From positions 1-39,035 of the forward strand of contig JACNKQ010000045.1 in NCBI GenBank assembly GCA_014381945.1: DNA of 39,035 nucleotides, read 5' to 3'. Position numbers and translations under genes: made by a program. This document shows positions 8,812 through 20,730 of this stretch, one piece after another. Numbering within the stretch: position 1 is the first letter of the stretch; each line of letters starts with the position of its first letter. Source of the DNA: Actinomycetota bacterium. Lineage in GTDB: Bacteria > Actinomycetota > Acidimicrobiia > Acidimicrobiales > MedAcidi-G1. The notes under the pieces were generated by a model that did no database searches, was not told where the DNA came from, and saw only the letters and a list, made by a program, of their open reading frames with translations.

Positions 8812-9621
8812 GTGAGCGCCCGCCGCCGGCTCGACCGGGAGATGGTGCGCAGGGGTCTGGTGGACAGTCATGACCTGGCGCAGGACCTGATCCTTGCTGG
8901 GCGCGTCACCGTCGATGGGGCGACCGCCGACAAGGCGACGCGCCAGGTCGGCGCCGGGCAGGCTGTAGTGGTCTCGGGGCCGCCGCCGAGGTTCGTGGGC
9001 CGCGGCGGCGAGAAGTTGGATGCGGCGTTGTCCAGGTTCCCGGTCGAGGTCGCCGGTCGCCGGACGGTCGACGTCGGCTCCAGCACGGGTGGCTTCACCG
9101 ACTGCCTGCTTCAGCGGGGTGCTGCGACCGTCGTTGCGGTCGACGTGGGTCGGGGCCAGCTCCACCAGGGCTTGCGTGGCGACGACCGGGTCACCGTCCA
9201 CGAGCGGACCGATGTCCGGGGCATCGATCCTGCCGAGATCGGGGCGCCCTTCGACCTGCTCGTCGCCGACGTGTCGTTCATCTCGTTGGCCACGGTGATG
9301 CCGAACCTGCTTTCCCTCGTTGATGCGGGGTCGCCGATGGTGCTCCTGGTCAAGCCCCAGTTCGAGGCGAGCCGGCACGAGGCGGACCTCGGGCGGGGGG
9401 TCATCCGGGACCCCGAAGTCTGGCAAAGGGCGCTCGCCGGGGTCCAACTGTCGGTTTGCGACGCCGGAGCCGCCATCATGGACGCCATGGTGTCGCCGAT
9501 CACGGGTGCCGGGGGGAACGTCGAGTTCTTCGTCCACGTGATCGTCGGCGGCGTCTCGACACCGTTGGACTTCACCGCACTTGTTGCATCGGCTGTTCCG
9601 CCAGACGGGGGCCGCGGCTGA
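8812..9621 (+). CDS. tlyA: TlyA family rRNA 2'-O-methyltransferase
   Basis: 269 aa. Residues ~1-60 are an S4 RNA-binding domain ('RRRLDREMVRRGLVDS', 'AGRVTVDG', 'VGRGGEKLDAAL'). The rest is an FtsJ/RrmJ-like SAM methyltransferase: SAM motif 'TVDVGSSTGGFTDCLLQRGA', 'VVAVDVGRGQL', 'DLLVADVSFISLATVMPNLL' and 'MVLLVKPQFEA', which carries the catalytic lysine. TlyA methylates 16S and 23S rRNA riboses; in mycobacteria loss gives capreomycin resistance, and an older literature calls it hemolysin. The GTG start begins the S4 domain directly. The stop overlaps nadK by one base, and tlyA-nadK-recN is a conserved actinobacterial operon. Confidence 0.93.
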   Translation: MSARRRLDREMVRRGLVDSHDLAQDLILAGRVTVDGATADKATRQVGAGQAVVVSGPPPRFVGRGGEKLDAALSRFPVEVAGRRTVDVGSSTGGFTDCLLQRGAATVVAVDVGRGQLHQGLRGDDRVTVHERTDVRGIDPAEIGAPFDLLVADVSFISLATVMPNLLSLVDAGSPMVLLVKPQFEASRHEADLGRGVIRDPEVWQRALAGVQLSVCDAGAAIMDAMVSPITGAGGNVEFFVHVIVGGVSTPLDFTALVASAVPPDGGRG

Positions 9622-10430
9622 TGGCGACGCTCGGGTTGGTGGTCCACGAGGGACGTGAGGCGGCGGTCGTGCAGGCCGATGCCCTCGGCACACGCCTCTC
9701 CTCCGAGGGGCACGAGGTCCGGAGGCTGACCGAACGTGGCGGGGCAGACGACCTGGACCTGGTTGTGAGCCTCGGCGGCGATGGCTCGATCCTGCGGGCC
9801 GTGAACCTCCTCGACGGCCGCCCGGTGCCGGTGCTGGGCGTCAACTTCGGCCAACTCGGCTACCTCACCGCCTGCGAACCTGAAGACGTCGAGGCCTCGG
9901 TCGGCCGCATGCTGCGTGGCGAACACGGGATCGAGGAACGCATGATGCTGAGCGTCGAGGTCAGGAGGGCCGACGGCACGGTCGTCGGCAGCGACCACGG
10001 CCTGAACGAACTGGTGGTCGAACGGACCGGACCCACCATCCACCTGGGTGTGTCGTTCGACGGCTCCTTCTTCACCTCATACGCCGCAGACGGGCTGATA
10101 GTGGCCACGCCCACCGGCTCGACCGCCTATGCCTTCTCCGTGCGTGGCCCGATCGTCGATGCCCTGCACCGGTCGCTCCAGCTCACGCCGGTTTCAGCCC
10201 ACATGCTGTTCGACCGGACGCTGGTGCTCGGCCCGGAGACCGAGATCACCCTCGAGGTCCTCGGCGACCGGCCGGCGACGTGCACGGTCGACGGGCGTGA
10301 GGTGTCGCCGCTGGGCGAGGGCGACATGGTGGTGTGCACCGCCAGCGACCGGACGGCGAGGCTCGTGACCTTCGTCGAGCGACAGTTCGAACGGGTCCTG
10401 AAGACCAAGTTCGGGCTCGAGGACCGCTAG
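9621..10430 (+). CDS. nadK: NAD kinase
   Basis: 269 aa. It phosphorylates NAD+ to NADP+ using ATP or polyphosphate. The family signatures are all present: 'GGDGS' at residues 52-56, 'VLGVNFGQLGYLT', 'NELVVERTG' and 'ADGLIVATPTGSTAYAFS', followed by 'DGREV' near the C-terminus. The ATG shares a base with the tlyA stop. The open frame continues upstream of it only in the shadow of tlyA. The start matches family N-termini ('LGLVVHEGR'). Confidence 0.95.
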   Translation: MATLGLVVHEGREAAVVQADALGTRLSSEGHEVRRLTERGGADDLDLVVSLGGDGSILRAVNLLDGRPVPVLGVNFGQLGYLTACEPEDVEASVGRMLRGEHGIEERMMLSVEVRRADGTVVGSDHGLNELVVERTGPTIHLGVSFDGSFFTSYAADGLIVATPTGSTAYAFSVRGPIVDALHRSLQLTPVSAHMLFDRTLVLGPETEITLEVLGDRPATCTVDGREVSPLGEGDMVVCTASDRTARLVTFVERQFERVLKTKFGLEDR

Positions 10431-10447
10431 CGAAGCCGCCTGTCCAA

Positions 10448-10468
10448 CACGGGTGTCACACCCCCGTG
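10448..10468 (+). terminator. Short hairpin between nadK and recN
   Basis: CACGGG (10448-10453) and CCCGTG (10463-10468) can pair over a 9-nt loop, 17 bp after nadK. There is no T-run. It may attenuate read-through into recN. Support is weak. Confidence 0.25.
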
Positions 10469-10520
10469 GGAGGATGTCGACGAGGCCGACGGCCAAAGAG
10501 CGATCCAGGAGGCGATCAAC

Positions 10521-14377
<3,857 letters not shown>

Positions 14378-14378
<1 letters not shown>

Positions 14379-14896
14379 TGCCCGGGCGGTCGCTCCACCT
14401 GGCCCGGCGGTTCGTCGGTTCGCTGCGGCGCGGTGGACCGGCCCCACCGGACGCCGAGTGGGCGAGCCGGCACCTGCTCGAGGGTGAGGCCTACCTCTGG
14501 CAGCGGATGTCGGACGCCGACCGTAGACACGCCGTAGGTGTCGCCCGCAGGGTCGACGAGCAGATCCCCGGGACGCAGCGCCCGGTGCTGGCGGCAGCCC
14601 TCCTGCACGACGTGGGCAAGGTCACCAGCGGGCTCGGCACGTGGGCACGGGTGGTGGCCACCCTGGTCGGTGCCGTCACGTCGTCGGAACGGCACGAACG
14701 CTGGGCGGTCCGGAACGGGGTGCGGGGGCGCCTGGGCCGCTACCTGCGGCATCCGTCGGAAGGTGCGGCGCTGCTGGCGGCCGCCGGGAGCGATCCGCTC
14801 ACCGTCGCCTGGGCCGCAGAGCACCACCTCCAGCGCGAGCGCTGGACGGTTGACCTGAAGGTCGCCGAGGCCCTCTGGAACTCCGACGACGACTGA
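14378..14896 (+). CDS. HD-domain protein, putative phosphohydrolase
   Basis: 172 aa. A metal-dependent HD motif is seen as 'AALLHDVGK' (His77-Asp78), with an upstream His in 'RRHAVGVARRV' and a later 'WAAEHH' as possible further ligands. That is the minimal HD phosphohydrolase pattern. The fold would bind a divalent metal and act on a nucleotide or phosphate ester; the substrate is unknown. No transmembrane segment. It is the last gene of the pyrG-NUDIX-HD unit (starts coupled by TGATG) and converges on trpS 10 bp away. Confidence 0.75.
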
Positions 14897-14906
14897 CGGC
14901 CCGGTG

Positions 14907-15887
14907 CTAGACGCCGAGCAGGCCTATGTTGCCTCGGGCGCGTTCCAGGGTCGCCGATGCCACCTCGGCTGCCTTGTCGGCACCGACGGCCAGCAGCCTG
15001 GAGGTCTCGGCGGGATCGGCGGCCAGCTCGTGGTAGCGGGCCTGGATCGGTCGGAGCATCTCGATGACCGCCTCGGCGGTGGCGGCCTTGAGGTCGCCGT
15101 AGCGGTCGATGCCCCCGGCGGCCTCGTCCGGCCTTCGACCGGTGGCAGCGCCGAGGATCGACAGCAGGTTCGAGACGCCGGGCTTGACCGCAACGTCGAA
15201 GCGAACCTCGCCGTCGCTGTCGGTGACGGCCCGTTTTACCTTCTTTTCGATGGCTGCGGGCTCGTCGAGCAGTGAGATCGATCCCTGGGGGCTGTCCTCG
15301 GACTTCGACATCTTGTTCCCGGGCTGCTGGAGGTCCATGACCCTGGCGCCGGCCGGTGGCACGACCGCCTCGGGAACCACGAAGGTGTCGCCGTAGCGCG
15401 AGTTGAAGCGTTCGGCGATGTCGCGGGTGAGCTCGATGTGCTGTCGCTGGTCCTCGCCGACAGGGACCTCGTCGGTGTCGTAGAGGAGGATGTCAGCGGC
15501 CTGGAGTGCGGGGTAGGTGAACAGGCCACCCGACACGAAGCCGGCCTGGTCCGACTTGTCCTTGAACTGGGTCATGCGGCGCAGCTCACCGAAGGCGGCG
15601 GTGCACTCCATGAGCCAGGCGCATTCTGAGTGCTCGTGGACATGGCTCTGCACGAACAGGGTGCAGCGTTCGGGGTCCAGCCCCACGGCTATGAGCATCT
15701 GGGCAAGCGACAGCGTGGAGGCCCGAAGCTCGGCGGGGTCCTGCGGGGTGGTGAGGGCGTGGAGGTCGACGACGCAATAGACGGCATCGGCCCGTTCCTG
15801 GAGGGCCACCCAGTTACGGAGCGCCCCCAGGAGGTTTCCGAGGTGTACAGAACCGGACGGCTTGATGCCGGAAAAGACGCGTGACAT
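14907..15887 (-). CDS. trpS: Tryptophanyl-tRNA synthetase
   Basis: 326 aa, class I synthetase charging tRNA-Trp. The HIGH-like motif is 'GSVHLGN' (about residues 12-18), preceded by 'FSGIKPSG' as usual in bacterial TrpRS. 'VGEDQRQHIELTRDIAERFN' is a signature and 'KMSKS' lies at 192-196. The open frame continues upstream through repeat DNA, but ATG 15887 is preferred. Homology starts exactly there and a TACCCT box lies 7 nt upstream, indicating a leaderless start. It is divergent from scpA. The region between carries two copies of a 28-bp repeat, one next to this promoter. Confidence 0.95.
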   Translation of the reverse strand: MSRVFSGIKPSGSVHLGNLLGALRNWVALQERADAVYCVVDLHALTTPQDPAELRASTLSLAQMLIAVGLDPERCTLFVQSHVHEHSECAWLMECTAAFGELRRMTQFKDKSDQAGFVSGGLFTYPALQAADILLYDTDEVPVGEDQRQHIELTRDIAERFNSRYGDTFVVPEAVVPPAGARVMDLQQPGNKMSKSEDSPQGSISLLDEPAAIEKKVKRAVTDSDGEVRFDVAVKPGVSNLLSILGAATGRRPDEAAGGIDRYGDLKAATAEAVIEMLRPIQARYHELAADPAETSRLLAVGADKAAEVASATLERARGNIGLLGV

Positions 15888-15894
15888 GGCGGGC

Positions 15895-15900
15895 AGGGTA
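15895..15900 (-). promoter_or_regulatory. -10 box (TACCCT) of leaderless trpS promoter
   Basis: Read on the minus strand, TACCCT ends 7 nt before the trpS ATG. A 28-bp direct repeat copy begins 3 bp farther upstream, over the -35 region. Confidence 0.45.
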
Positions 15901-15902
15901 GC

Positions 15903-15991
15903 GGGAGGCCCGTGGCCGGGTGGGGAGAAGGTCGTCGACCGTTGCCGGTTCCTGAAGGAAGTGGGGAGGCCCGTGGCCGGGTGGGGAAAAG
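15903..15991. repeat. Two 28-bp direct repeats in trpS-scpA gap
   Basis: 15903-15930 and 15964-15991 are near-identical (one mismatch, ...GGGGAGAAG versus ...GGGGAAAAG), 61 bp apart. The left copy would overlap the -35 region of trpS. Between them lies the palindrome TTCCTGAAGGAA (15949-15960). They could be operator sites for trpS and/or scpA, or a small dispersed repeat. Confidence 0.8.
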
Positions 15992-16050
15992 GGTGCGATC
16001 CGGTCCACGGCGGGCTCCGTCCCATACACCGCGGCCTGTCGCCGACTCCC

Positions 16051-16056
16051 TAGTGT
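16051..16056 (+). promoter_or_regulatory. -10 box (TAGTGT) of leaderless scpA promoter
   Basis: TAGTGT ends 8 nt before the GTG of scpA and no ribosome-binding site is present. It is the same box and spacing as at 1032 and on the minus strand at 28692. Confidence 0.5.
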
Positions 16057-16064
16057 CCTGTGTC

Positions 16065-16838
16065 GTGAGCGTCAAGGTTTCCACGTCCGTCTACGAAGGC
16101 CCCTTCGACCTGTTGCTGCACCTGATCCTGAAGGAGGAGGTGGAGCTCTACGAGGTCCGGTTGTCGACGATCGTCGACGAGTTCATCGACGAGCTGGGCC
16201 GCCTCGAGGGCCTCGACCTGGAGGTGGCCACCGAGTTCCTGCTGATCGCAGCGATCCTCGTCGAGCTCAAGACCCGACGGCTGCTTCCCGGCAACAACGA
16301 CCTCGACCTCGACGAGGAGCTTGCCGCCTGGGAGGAACGGGACCTCCTGCTGGCCCGGCTGCTCGAGTGCAAGACGTTCAAAGATGCTGCGATCGTGCTG
16401 CGCCGCCTGTCCGCCGCGGCGTGCCTCTCGAGGCCACGGCGGATGGGGCCCGACAACCACTTCATCGACATGACCCCGGACCTGCTCGAGGGTGTGACGC
16501 CCGACGACCTGCACAGGGCCTTCCTGCGGGCATTCGAACCCAGGACCGTCGAACGCATCGACACGTTCCACATCGCTCCGATCCGGGTCAGCGTCGCCGA
16601 CGCCGTCACTGAGCTGGTTGCGACGTTGCCGACCTCGGGGCCGACGACCTTCCGCCGCATGACCGGCCACCTCGACGAACAGTTGGAGGTGGTGGTCCGG
16701 TTCCTCGCTGTCCTCGAGCTCTACAAGCAGGGCGTTATCGACATCGACCAGGTCGACACCTTCGGCGACATCCACGTCCGGTGGAAGCCCGGAGCCGAAC
16801 CCGCCGACGTCGAGCTCGTCGACGCCTACGAGGGCTGA
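16065..16838 (+). CDS. scpA: Segregation and condensation protein A
   Basis: 257 aa, the kleisin subunit of the SMC-ScpAB condensin that compacts and segregates the chromosome. The N-terminal SMC-neck-binding region is typical: 'YEGPFDLLLHLILKEEVELYEV', then 'ATEFLLIAAILVELKTRRLLP'. The C-terminal winged helix carries 'VVRFLAVLELYKQGVIDIDQ'. The GTG start gives the family N-terminus, whereas the frame upstream of it is repeat DNA. scpB follows after 3 bp. Confidence 0.94.
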   Translation: MSVKVSTSVYEGPFDLLLHLILKEEVELYEVRLSTIVDEFIDELGRLEGLDLEVATEFLLIAAILVELKTRRLLPGNNDLDLDEELAAWEERDLLLARLLECKTFKDAAIVLRRLSAAACLSRPRRMGPDNHFIDMTPDLLEGVTPDDLHRAFLRAFEPRTVERIDTFHIAPIRVSVADAVTELVATLPTSGPTTFRRMTGHLDEQLEVVVRFLAVLELYKQGVIDIDQVDTFGDIHVRWKPGAEPADVELVDAYEG

Positions 16839-16841
16839 CCG

Positions 16842-17534
16842 GTGGGTGGTTCGTCGGGAGAGAATCAGGCTGATGGCGACGCCGAGGTGCGTCGGGCCAT
16901 CGAGGCAATGCTCATGGTCGCCCTCGAACCGGTCCCCTCCAACCTCCTGGCGCAACTCCTCGAGGTCCCGACCGACGAGGTCGAGCGGGTATGTGGAGAC
17001 CTGGCCGGGGCCTACGAGGAAGATGGACGCGGGTTCGCCCTGGTCCGGGTGGCCGGCGGCTTCCGCTTCCAGAGCCACCCCGACCAGGCGCAATGGGTCG
17101 AGCGGTTCGTGCTCGAGGGCCAGAGCTCGCGGCTCACCAGCGCAGCGCTCGAGACGCTGGCGATCGTCGCCTACAAGCAGCCGGTGTCCAGGGCCCAGGT
17201 GTCGGCCATACGGGGCGTCGACGTCGACGGCGTGATGCGCACGCTCCAGCACCGTGGCTACATCGTCGAGTTGTCCCGCGACCCCGGCCCCGGCAATGCG
17301 GTGCTGTTCGGCACCACCTCGTTCTTCCTCGAGCACCTCGGCCTCGATTCGGTGCACGACCTGCCGCCGCTGGGCGAGTTCGTGCCGGGTGCCGAGGTCG
17401 TCGAGGCCCTTGAACGGGGCCTGCGGGGCGGCACGGACCTGGGCATCGACGGGGAACCGATCGAGGAGCCCGTCGATGACGACGAACCGTCGGTTGCCGA
17501 AGTGCTGGGCGTCGACGGCTCCGTCGAGGCCTGA
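16842..17534 (+). CDS. scpB: Segregation and condensation protein B
   Basis: 230 aa, the tandem winged-helix partner that dimerises and binds ScpA in the condensin. Recognisable are 'RRAIEAMLMVALEPVP' at the start of WHD1, 'FALVRVAGGFRFQSHPD', and WHD2 with 'SSRLTSAALETLAIVAYKQPVSRAQVSAIRGVDVDGVM'. The last ~50 residues are an acidic variable tail. The GTG start lies 3 bp after the scpA stop, so translation is coupled. Confidence 0.94.
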   Translation: MGGSSGENQADGDAEVRRAIEAMLMVALEPVPSNLLAQLLEVPTDEVERVCGDLAGAYEEDGRGFALVRVAGGFRFQSHPDQAQWVERFVLEGQSSRLTSAALETLAIVAYKQPVSRAQVSAIRGVDVDGVMRTLQHRGYIVELSRDPGPGNAVLFGTTSFFLEHLGLDSVHDLPPLGEFVPGAEVVEALERGLRGGTDLGIDGEPIEEPVDDDEPSVAEVLGVDGSVEA

Positions 17535-17547
17535 TCGGCCGCATGGG

Positions 17548-18273
17548 GTGACCGAACCGGTCGAAGGGGTGCGCCTCCAGAAGGTGCTGGCGCTGGCCGG
17601 ATTCGGGAGCCGCCGGGTGTGCGACGACTTCATCGCCGCCGGTCGGGTGCTGGTCGACGGCGAGGTGGCCCAACTCGGTCGACGCGTCGATCCCGAGACG
17701 GCCAGGATCCTGGTCGACGGCGCCCCTGTCGGGGTCCGGCCGGGGCTGGTCTATTACCTTCTCAACAAGCCCGCCGGCGTCGTGACCACGGCTGACGACC
17801 CTCAGGGACGTCCGATCGTCGTAGACCTCGTGCCCGACGAGCCGCGGGTGTTCCCCGTCGGGCGCCTCGACCTCGACACCGAGGGCCTGTTGCTGCTGAC
17901 CAACGACGGTGAACTCGCCAACCGCATCACCCACCCCTCGTACGGTGTCGAGAAGGAGTACGTGGCGCACGTGGAGGGTGAGCCCAGCCGGTCCGCCCTA
18001 CGGCTGCTGCGCGAGGGCATCGAACTCGACGACGGCATCACCGCCCCGGCGCGGGTGACCCCGGTCGAGCCGAACGTCCTGCGCCTGGTGATCCACGAGG
18101 GCCGCAACAGACAGGTGCGGCGCATGTGCGAAGCCATCGGACATCCGGTCATCCGGTTGGTCCGGACCCGTATCGGACCCCTGGCCGACCGTTCGATCCG
18201 GCCCGGCACCTGGCGCCACCTCGAAACCGACGAGCTGAGGGCGATCGAACGGGCGGTCGCCGAAAGTACCTGA
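17548..18273 (+). CDS. rluB: Ribosomal large subunit pseudouridine synthase B
   Basis: 241 aa. An S4 domain (residues ~8-60, 'VRLQKVLALAGFGSRRVCDDFI') precedes the RsuA/RluB catalytic domain with 'YYLLNKPAGVVTT' and the active Asp in 'PVGRLDLDTEGLLLLTNDGEL'. 'IHEGRNRQVRRMCEAIGHPV' follows, the family signature. It modifies a uridine in helix 89 of 23S rRNA. The GTG is chosen as first plausible start after scpB; a second GTG eight codons in (MRLQKVL) is equally compatible. The scpA-scpB-rluB order is conserved in many Gram-positive genomes. Confidence 0.92.
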   Translation: MTEPVEGVRLQKVLALAGFGSRRVCDDFIAAGRVLVDGEVAQLGRRVDPETARILVDGAPVGVRPGLVYYLLNKPAGVVTTADDPQGRPIVVDLVPDEPRVFPVGRLDLDTEGLLLLTNDGELANRITHPSYGVEKEYVAHVEGEPSRSALRLLREGIELDDGITAPARVTPVEPNVLRLVIHEGRNRQVRRMCEAIGHPVIRLVRTRIGPLADRSIRPGTWRHLETDELRAIERAVAEST

Positions 18274-18278
18274 GGGAT

Positions 18279-18317
18279 GGCCCTTCGGTCCGGAAACCAT
18301 CGGTCCGCAGAAGGGCC
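18279..18317 (+). terminator. Hairpin after rluB
   Basis: GGCCCTTC (18279-18286) pairs with GAAGGGCC (18310-18317) across a 23-nt loop. It lies just after rluB and just before the next promoter box. It lacks a T-run. Confidence 0.4.
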
Positions 18318-18323
18318 GGCCGG

Positions 18324-18329
18324 TAGCAT
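18324..18329 (+). promoter_or_regulatory. -10 box (TAGCAT) ahead of the tyrA leader ORF
   Basis: TAGCAT ends 7 nt before an ATG at 18337, not before tyrA itself. By the spacing rule seen elsewhere in the window it points to a leaderless start at the short ORF. Confidence 0.4.
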
Positions 18330-18336
18330 CGGTGTC

Positions 18337-18396
18337 ATGGCACGCCCTTCTCCTTCCCTTCGGGCACCGGCGCGTCCCGGGTGGGCCGTCCGATGA
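18337..18396 (+). CDS. 19-codon ORF upstream of and overlapping tyrA
   Basis: It encodes MARPSPSLRAPARPGWAVR and ends in TGA at 18394-18396, overlapping the tyrA ATG by 4 bp (ATGA). It is placed 7 nt after a TAGCAT box. It contains one Trp but no Tyr or Phe, so it is not a classical Tyr/Phe attenuator. It may serve only to bring ribosomes to tyrA, which has no ribosome-binding site of its own. Whether the peptide has a function is unknown. Confidence 0.35.
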   Translation: MARPSPSLRAPARPGWAVR

Positions 18397-19460
18397 GCCG
18401 GCGGGCCACTGTCGTGGGCGTCGGCCTGATCGGCGGTTCGATCGGGATGGCGTTGCGGGAGGCGGGCTGGCACGTCAGCGGCGTCGATGTCGACGAGGCA
18501 TGTTGCGCCCGCGGGCTCGAGTTGGGTGCCCTCGACGCCATCGGCTGGGATCCGGCAGCCGAGGTCACCTTCGTGGCGGCCCCGGTGGGCATGGTCACCG
18601 GTCTGGTCGGTGAGGCGCTGGACGCCTCTCCCGCCGGGTTCGTGACCGACGTGGGCAGCGTCAAGGCGGCGATCGTCGCCGCCGTCGACGACCCCCGGTT
18701 CGTCGGTGGCCACCCGATGGCCGGATCGGAACAGGACGGGGTAGAGGGAGCCGATGCGTCGATGTTCCAAGGGGCCAACTGGGTGCTCACCCCGGGGGCG
18801 GCGACGGCGGACGGTGCCTTCGCGGGGGTGCGATCGATCGTGCGGTCGCTCGGCGCCGAGGTGGTCACCCTCGCTCCCGAGCGCCACGACGCCCTCGTGG
18901 CCATCGTCTCCCACGTTCCCCATCTCACAGCGGCGTCGTTGGTCGGCCTCGCCGCACGGAGGTCCGAGGAGCACTCTGCGGTGCTGCGCCTGGCGGCAGG
19001 CGGCTTCCGTGACATGACCAGGATCGCCGCCGGACACCCCGGGATCTGGCCCGACATCTGCGCCGAGAACCGGACTGCCATCACCGAGGCCCTCGACGAC
19101 CTGATAGGGGCGCTGGGGGAGGTGCGACGCGAGGTGGTCGAGTCCGACGACGCATGCCTGCTCACCCGCCTTGAATCTGCACGTGCGGCCCGCATGAGCC
19201 TGCCCACCGGTGCGCCACAGCCGTCCGACCTGCTCGAGGTCCGGGTTCCTGTGCTCGACCGCAAGGGCGAGATCGCCTCGATCGCCGCCCTCGCCACGGA
19301 CCTCGACGTCAACATCTACGACCTCGAGATCGCCCACTCCGCCGAGGGCGACAGGGGTGTCATCGTGCTGATCGTGGATGCTCATCTGGCGGACCGGCTC
19401 ACAGAGGGCCTCGAGGGGCTGGACTACCGGCCCACCTCGCGTCCGTTGATGCAGGGCTGA
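18393..19460 (+). CDS. tyrA: Prephenate dehydrogenase with C-terminal ACT domain
   Basis: 355 aa. It converts prephenate to 4-hydroxyphenylpyruvate with NAD(P)+, on the way to tyrosine. The Rossmann motif 'VVGVGLIGGSIGMAL' is at the N-terminus. 'VGGHPMAGSEQDGVEGADASMF' carries the catalytic His and the family 'HPMaG' signature, and 'HDALVAIVSHVPHL' follows. Residues ~285-345 form an ACT-like regulatory domain ('VRVPVLDRKGEIASIAALATDLDVNIYDLEI'), implying amino-acid feedback. ATG 18393 is preferred to an in-frame GTG at 18381 because it couples to the short upstream ORF (ATGA) and starts at the Rossmann strand. It heads tyrA-aroA-cmk-plsC. Confidence 0.92.
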   Translation: MSRRATVVGVGLIGGSIGMALREAGWHVSGVDVDEACCARGLELGALDAIGWDPAAEVTFVAAPVGMVTGLVGEALDASPAGFVTDVGSVKAAIVAAVDDPRFVGGHPMAGSEQDGVEGADASMFQGANWVLTPGAATADGAFAGVRSIVRSLGAEVVTLAPERHDALVAIVSHVPHLTAASLVGLAARRSEEHSAVLRLAAGGFRDMTRIAAGHPGIWPDICAENRTAITEALDDLIGALGEVRREVVESDDACLLTRLESARAARMSLPTGAPQPSDLLEVRVPVLDRKGEIASIAALATDLDVNIYDLEIAHSAEGDRGVIVLIVDAHLADRLTEGLEGLDYRPTSRPLMQG

Positions 19461-19463
19461 GCC

Positions 19464-20726
19464 GTGTCGGTGCTCGTGGTCGATCCGGGCGGTCCTCTCC
19501 GGGGAAGCGTGCGCGTACCGGGCGACAAGTCGATCTCCCACCGTGTGCTGATGCTGGCGGCCCTTGCGGACGGCACTTCGGTGATCCGGGGGCTGAGCGA
19601 CGGCCAGGACGTCCGCTGCACGCTGTCGATCGTCGGGCAGCTCGGCGCCGAAGTTGACGAAGGTGCCGACGGGACCCTTCGGATCAGGGGCGGACGGCTG
19701 CACGGGCCCGACGCCGTGCTCGATGTCGGAAACTCGGGCACCGCCATCCGCCTGCTGGCGGGGATGCTCGCAGGGTTGCCGTTCCGGTCGGTCCTCGACG
19801 GCGATGCCTCGATCCGGCGGCGCCCCATGGACCGGGTGCTGGTCCCGCTGGCGCAGATGGGTGCCCGGGTGTCGGGGGTCGACGGATCGACGACGGCGCC
19901 GTTGACGATCGAGGGTGGCGGACTGTCCGGCATCGACTACGAGCCGCCGGTGGCCAGCGCCCAGGTGAAGGGGTGCGTGCTGTTGGCCGGGTTGTCCGCC
20001 GACGGGCCCACGACGGTGGTCGAGCCGGTTCCGACCCGGGCCCACACCGAGGAACTCTTCGTCGCCACGGGTCTCGAGGTCGTGGCAGAACCCGGGCGGG
20101 TCACGGTTGCGCCGGGAATGCCACGGCCGTTCGAACACGATGTCGAGGGCGATCCCTCACAGGCCGCCTTCTGGGCGGTGGCGGCGTCGATAGTCCCCGA
20201 CTCCGAGATCATCGTCCGGAACGTCTACCGGGGTCAGGGCCGCAACGGCTTCGTGGACGTCCTGCAGCGGATGGGCGCCGACGTGGTCCACGATCCGGTG
20301 ACCGGTGACCTGACGGTGCGCGCCGCCACCCTCGACGGCACGGTCGTGGGCGCCGACGAGGTGCCGGGGCTGGTCGACGAGATTCCGGTCCTCGCCGTTG
20401 CGGCGGCGTGCGCCGGGGGAGAGACCCGCTTCGAGGGCGTGGCGGAGCTCCGGGTCAAGGAGAGCGACCGGCTGGCCACCGTCGAGGAGTTCCTGGGGGT
20501 TATGGGGATAGCGGCCCGGACCGGGGGCGATGTCCTGGTGGTCGAGGGGGGGCGCCTGCGCGGCGGCTCCGCCGACTCGCACCAAGACCACCGGATCGCG
20601 ATGGCTGCAGCCGTGGCGGCGCTGGTGGCCGACGGCCCCACCACCATCGACGGTTGGGAGTCGGTGGCGACGAGCTATCCGGGTTTCGCCGACGACCTGT
20701 CCTCCCTGCGCCTCGGGGGAGGCTGA
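19464..20726 (+). CDS. aroA: 5-enolpyruvylshikimate-3-phosphate synthase
   Basis: 420 aa. It catalyses the sixth shikimate step, joining shikimate 3-phosphate and PEP. Signatures are 'VPGDKSISHRVLMLAALADG', 'VGNSGTAIRLLAGML' (the glyphosate-contact glycine is present), 'DGDASIRRRPMDRV', 'ASAQVKGCVLLAGL', 'DPSQAAFWAVAA', 'DEIPVLAVAAA', 'ELRVKESDRL' and 'HQDHRIAMAAAVAAL'. The GTG start is 3 bp after tyrA and begins at the family N-terminus. It sits next to tyrA, so chorismate and tyrosine synthesis are encoded together. Confidence 0.95.
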   Translation: MSVLVVDPGGPLRGSVRVPGDKSISHRVLMLAALADGTSVIRGLSDGQDVRCTLSIVGQLGAEVDEGADGTLRIRGGRLHGPDAVLDVGNSGTAIRLLAGMLAGLPFRSVLDGDASIRRRPMDRVLVPLAQMGARVSGVDGSTTAPLTIEGGGLSGIDYEPPVASAQVKGCVLLAGLSADGPTTVVEPVPTRAHTEELFVATGLEVVAEPGRVTVAPGMPRPFEHDVEGDPSQAAFWAVAASIVPDSEIIVRNVYRGQGRNGFVDVLQRMGADVVHDPVTGDLTVRAATLDGTVVGADEVPGLVDEIPVLAVAAACAGGETRFEGVAELRVKESDRLATVEEFLGVMGIAARTGGDVLVVEGGRLRGGSADSHQDHRIAMAAAVAALVADGPTTIDGWESVATSYPGFADDLSSLRLGGG

Positions 20727-20730
20727 ACGC

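Noticed and set aside
10384-10520. LexA/SOS box for recN (GTTCGAAC near 10384)
   Set aside because: It lies inside the nadK coding region and has the half-sites in reverse order to the GAAC-N4-GTTC consensus. Nothing matching is in the 90-bp gap.
15888-16030. Trp attenuator or T-box leader for trpS
   Set aside because: The TACCCT box is 7 nt from the start, leaving no leader. No Trp-rich leader peptide or T-box core is seen.
18337-18396. Classical Tyr/Phe attenuator peptide
   Set aside because: The short ORF has no Tyr or Phe codon. It is kept only as a possible coupling ORF.
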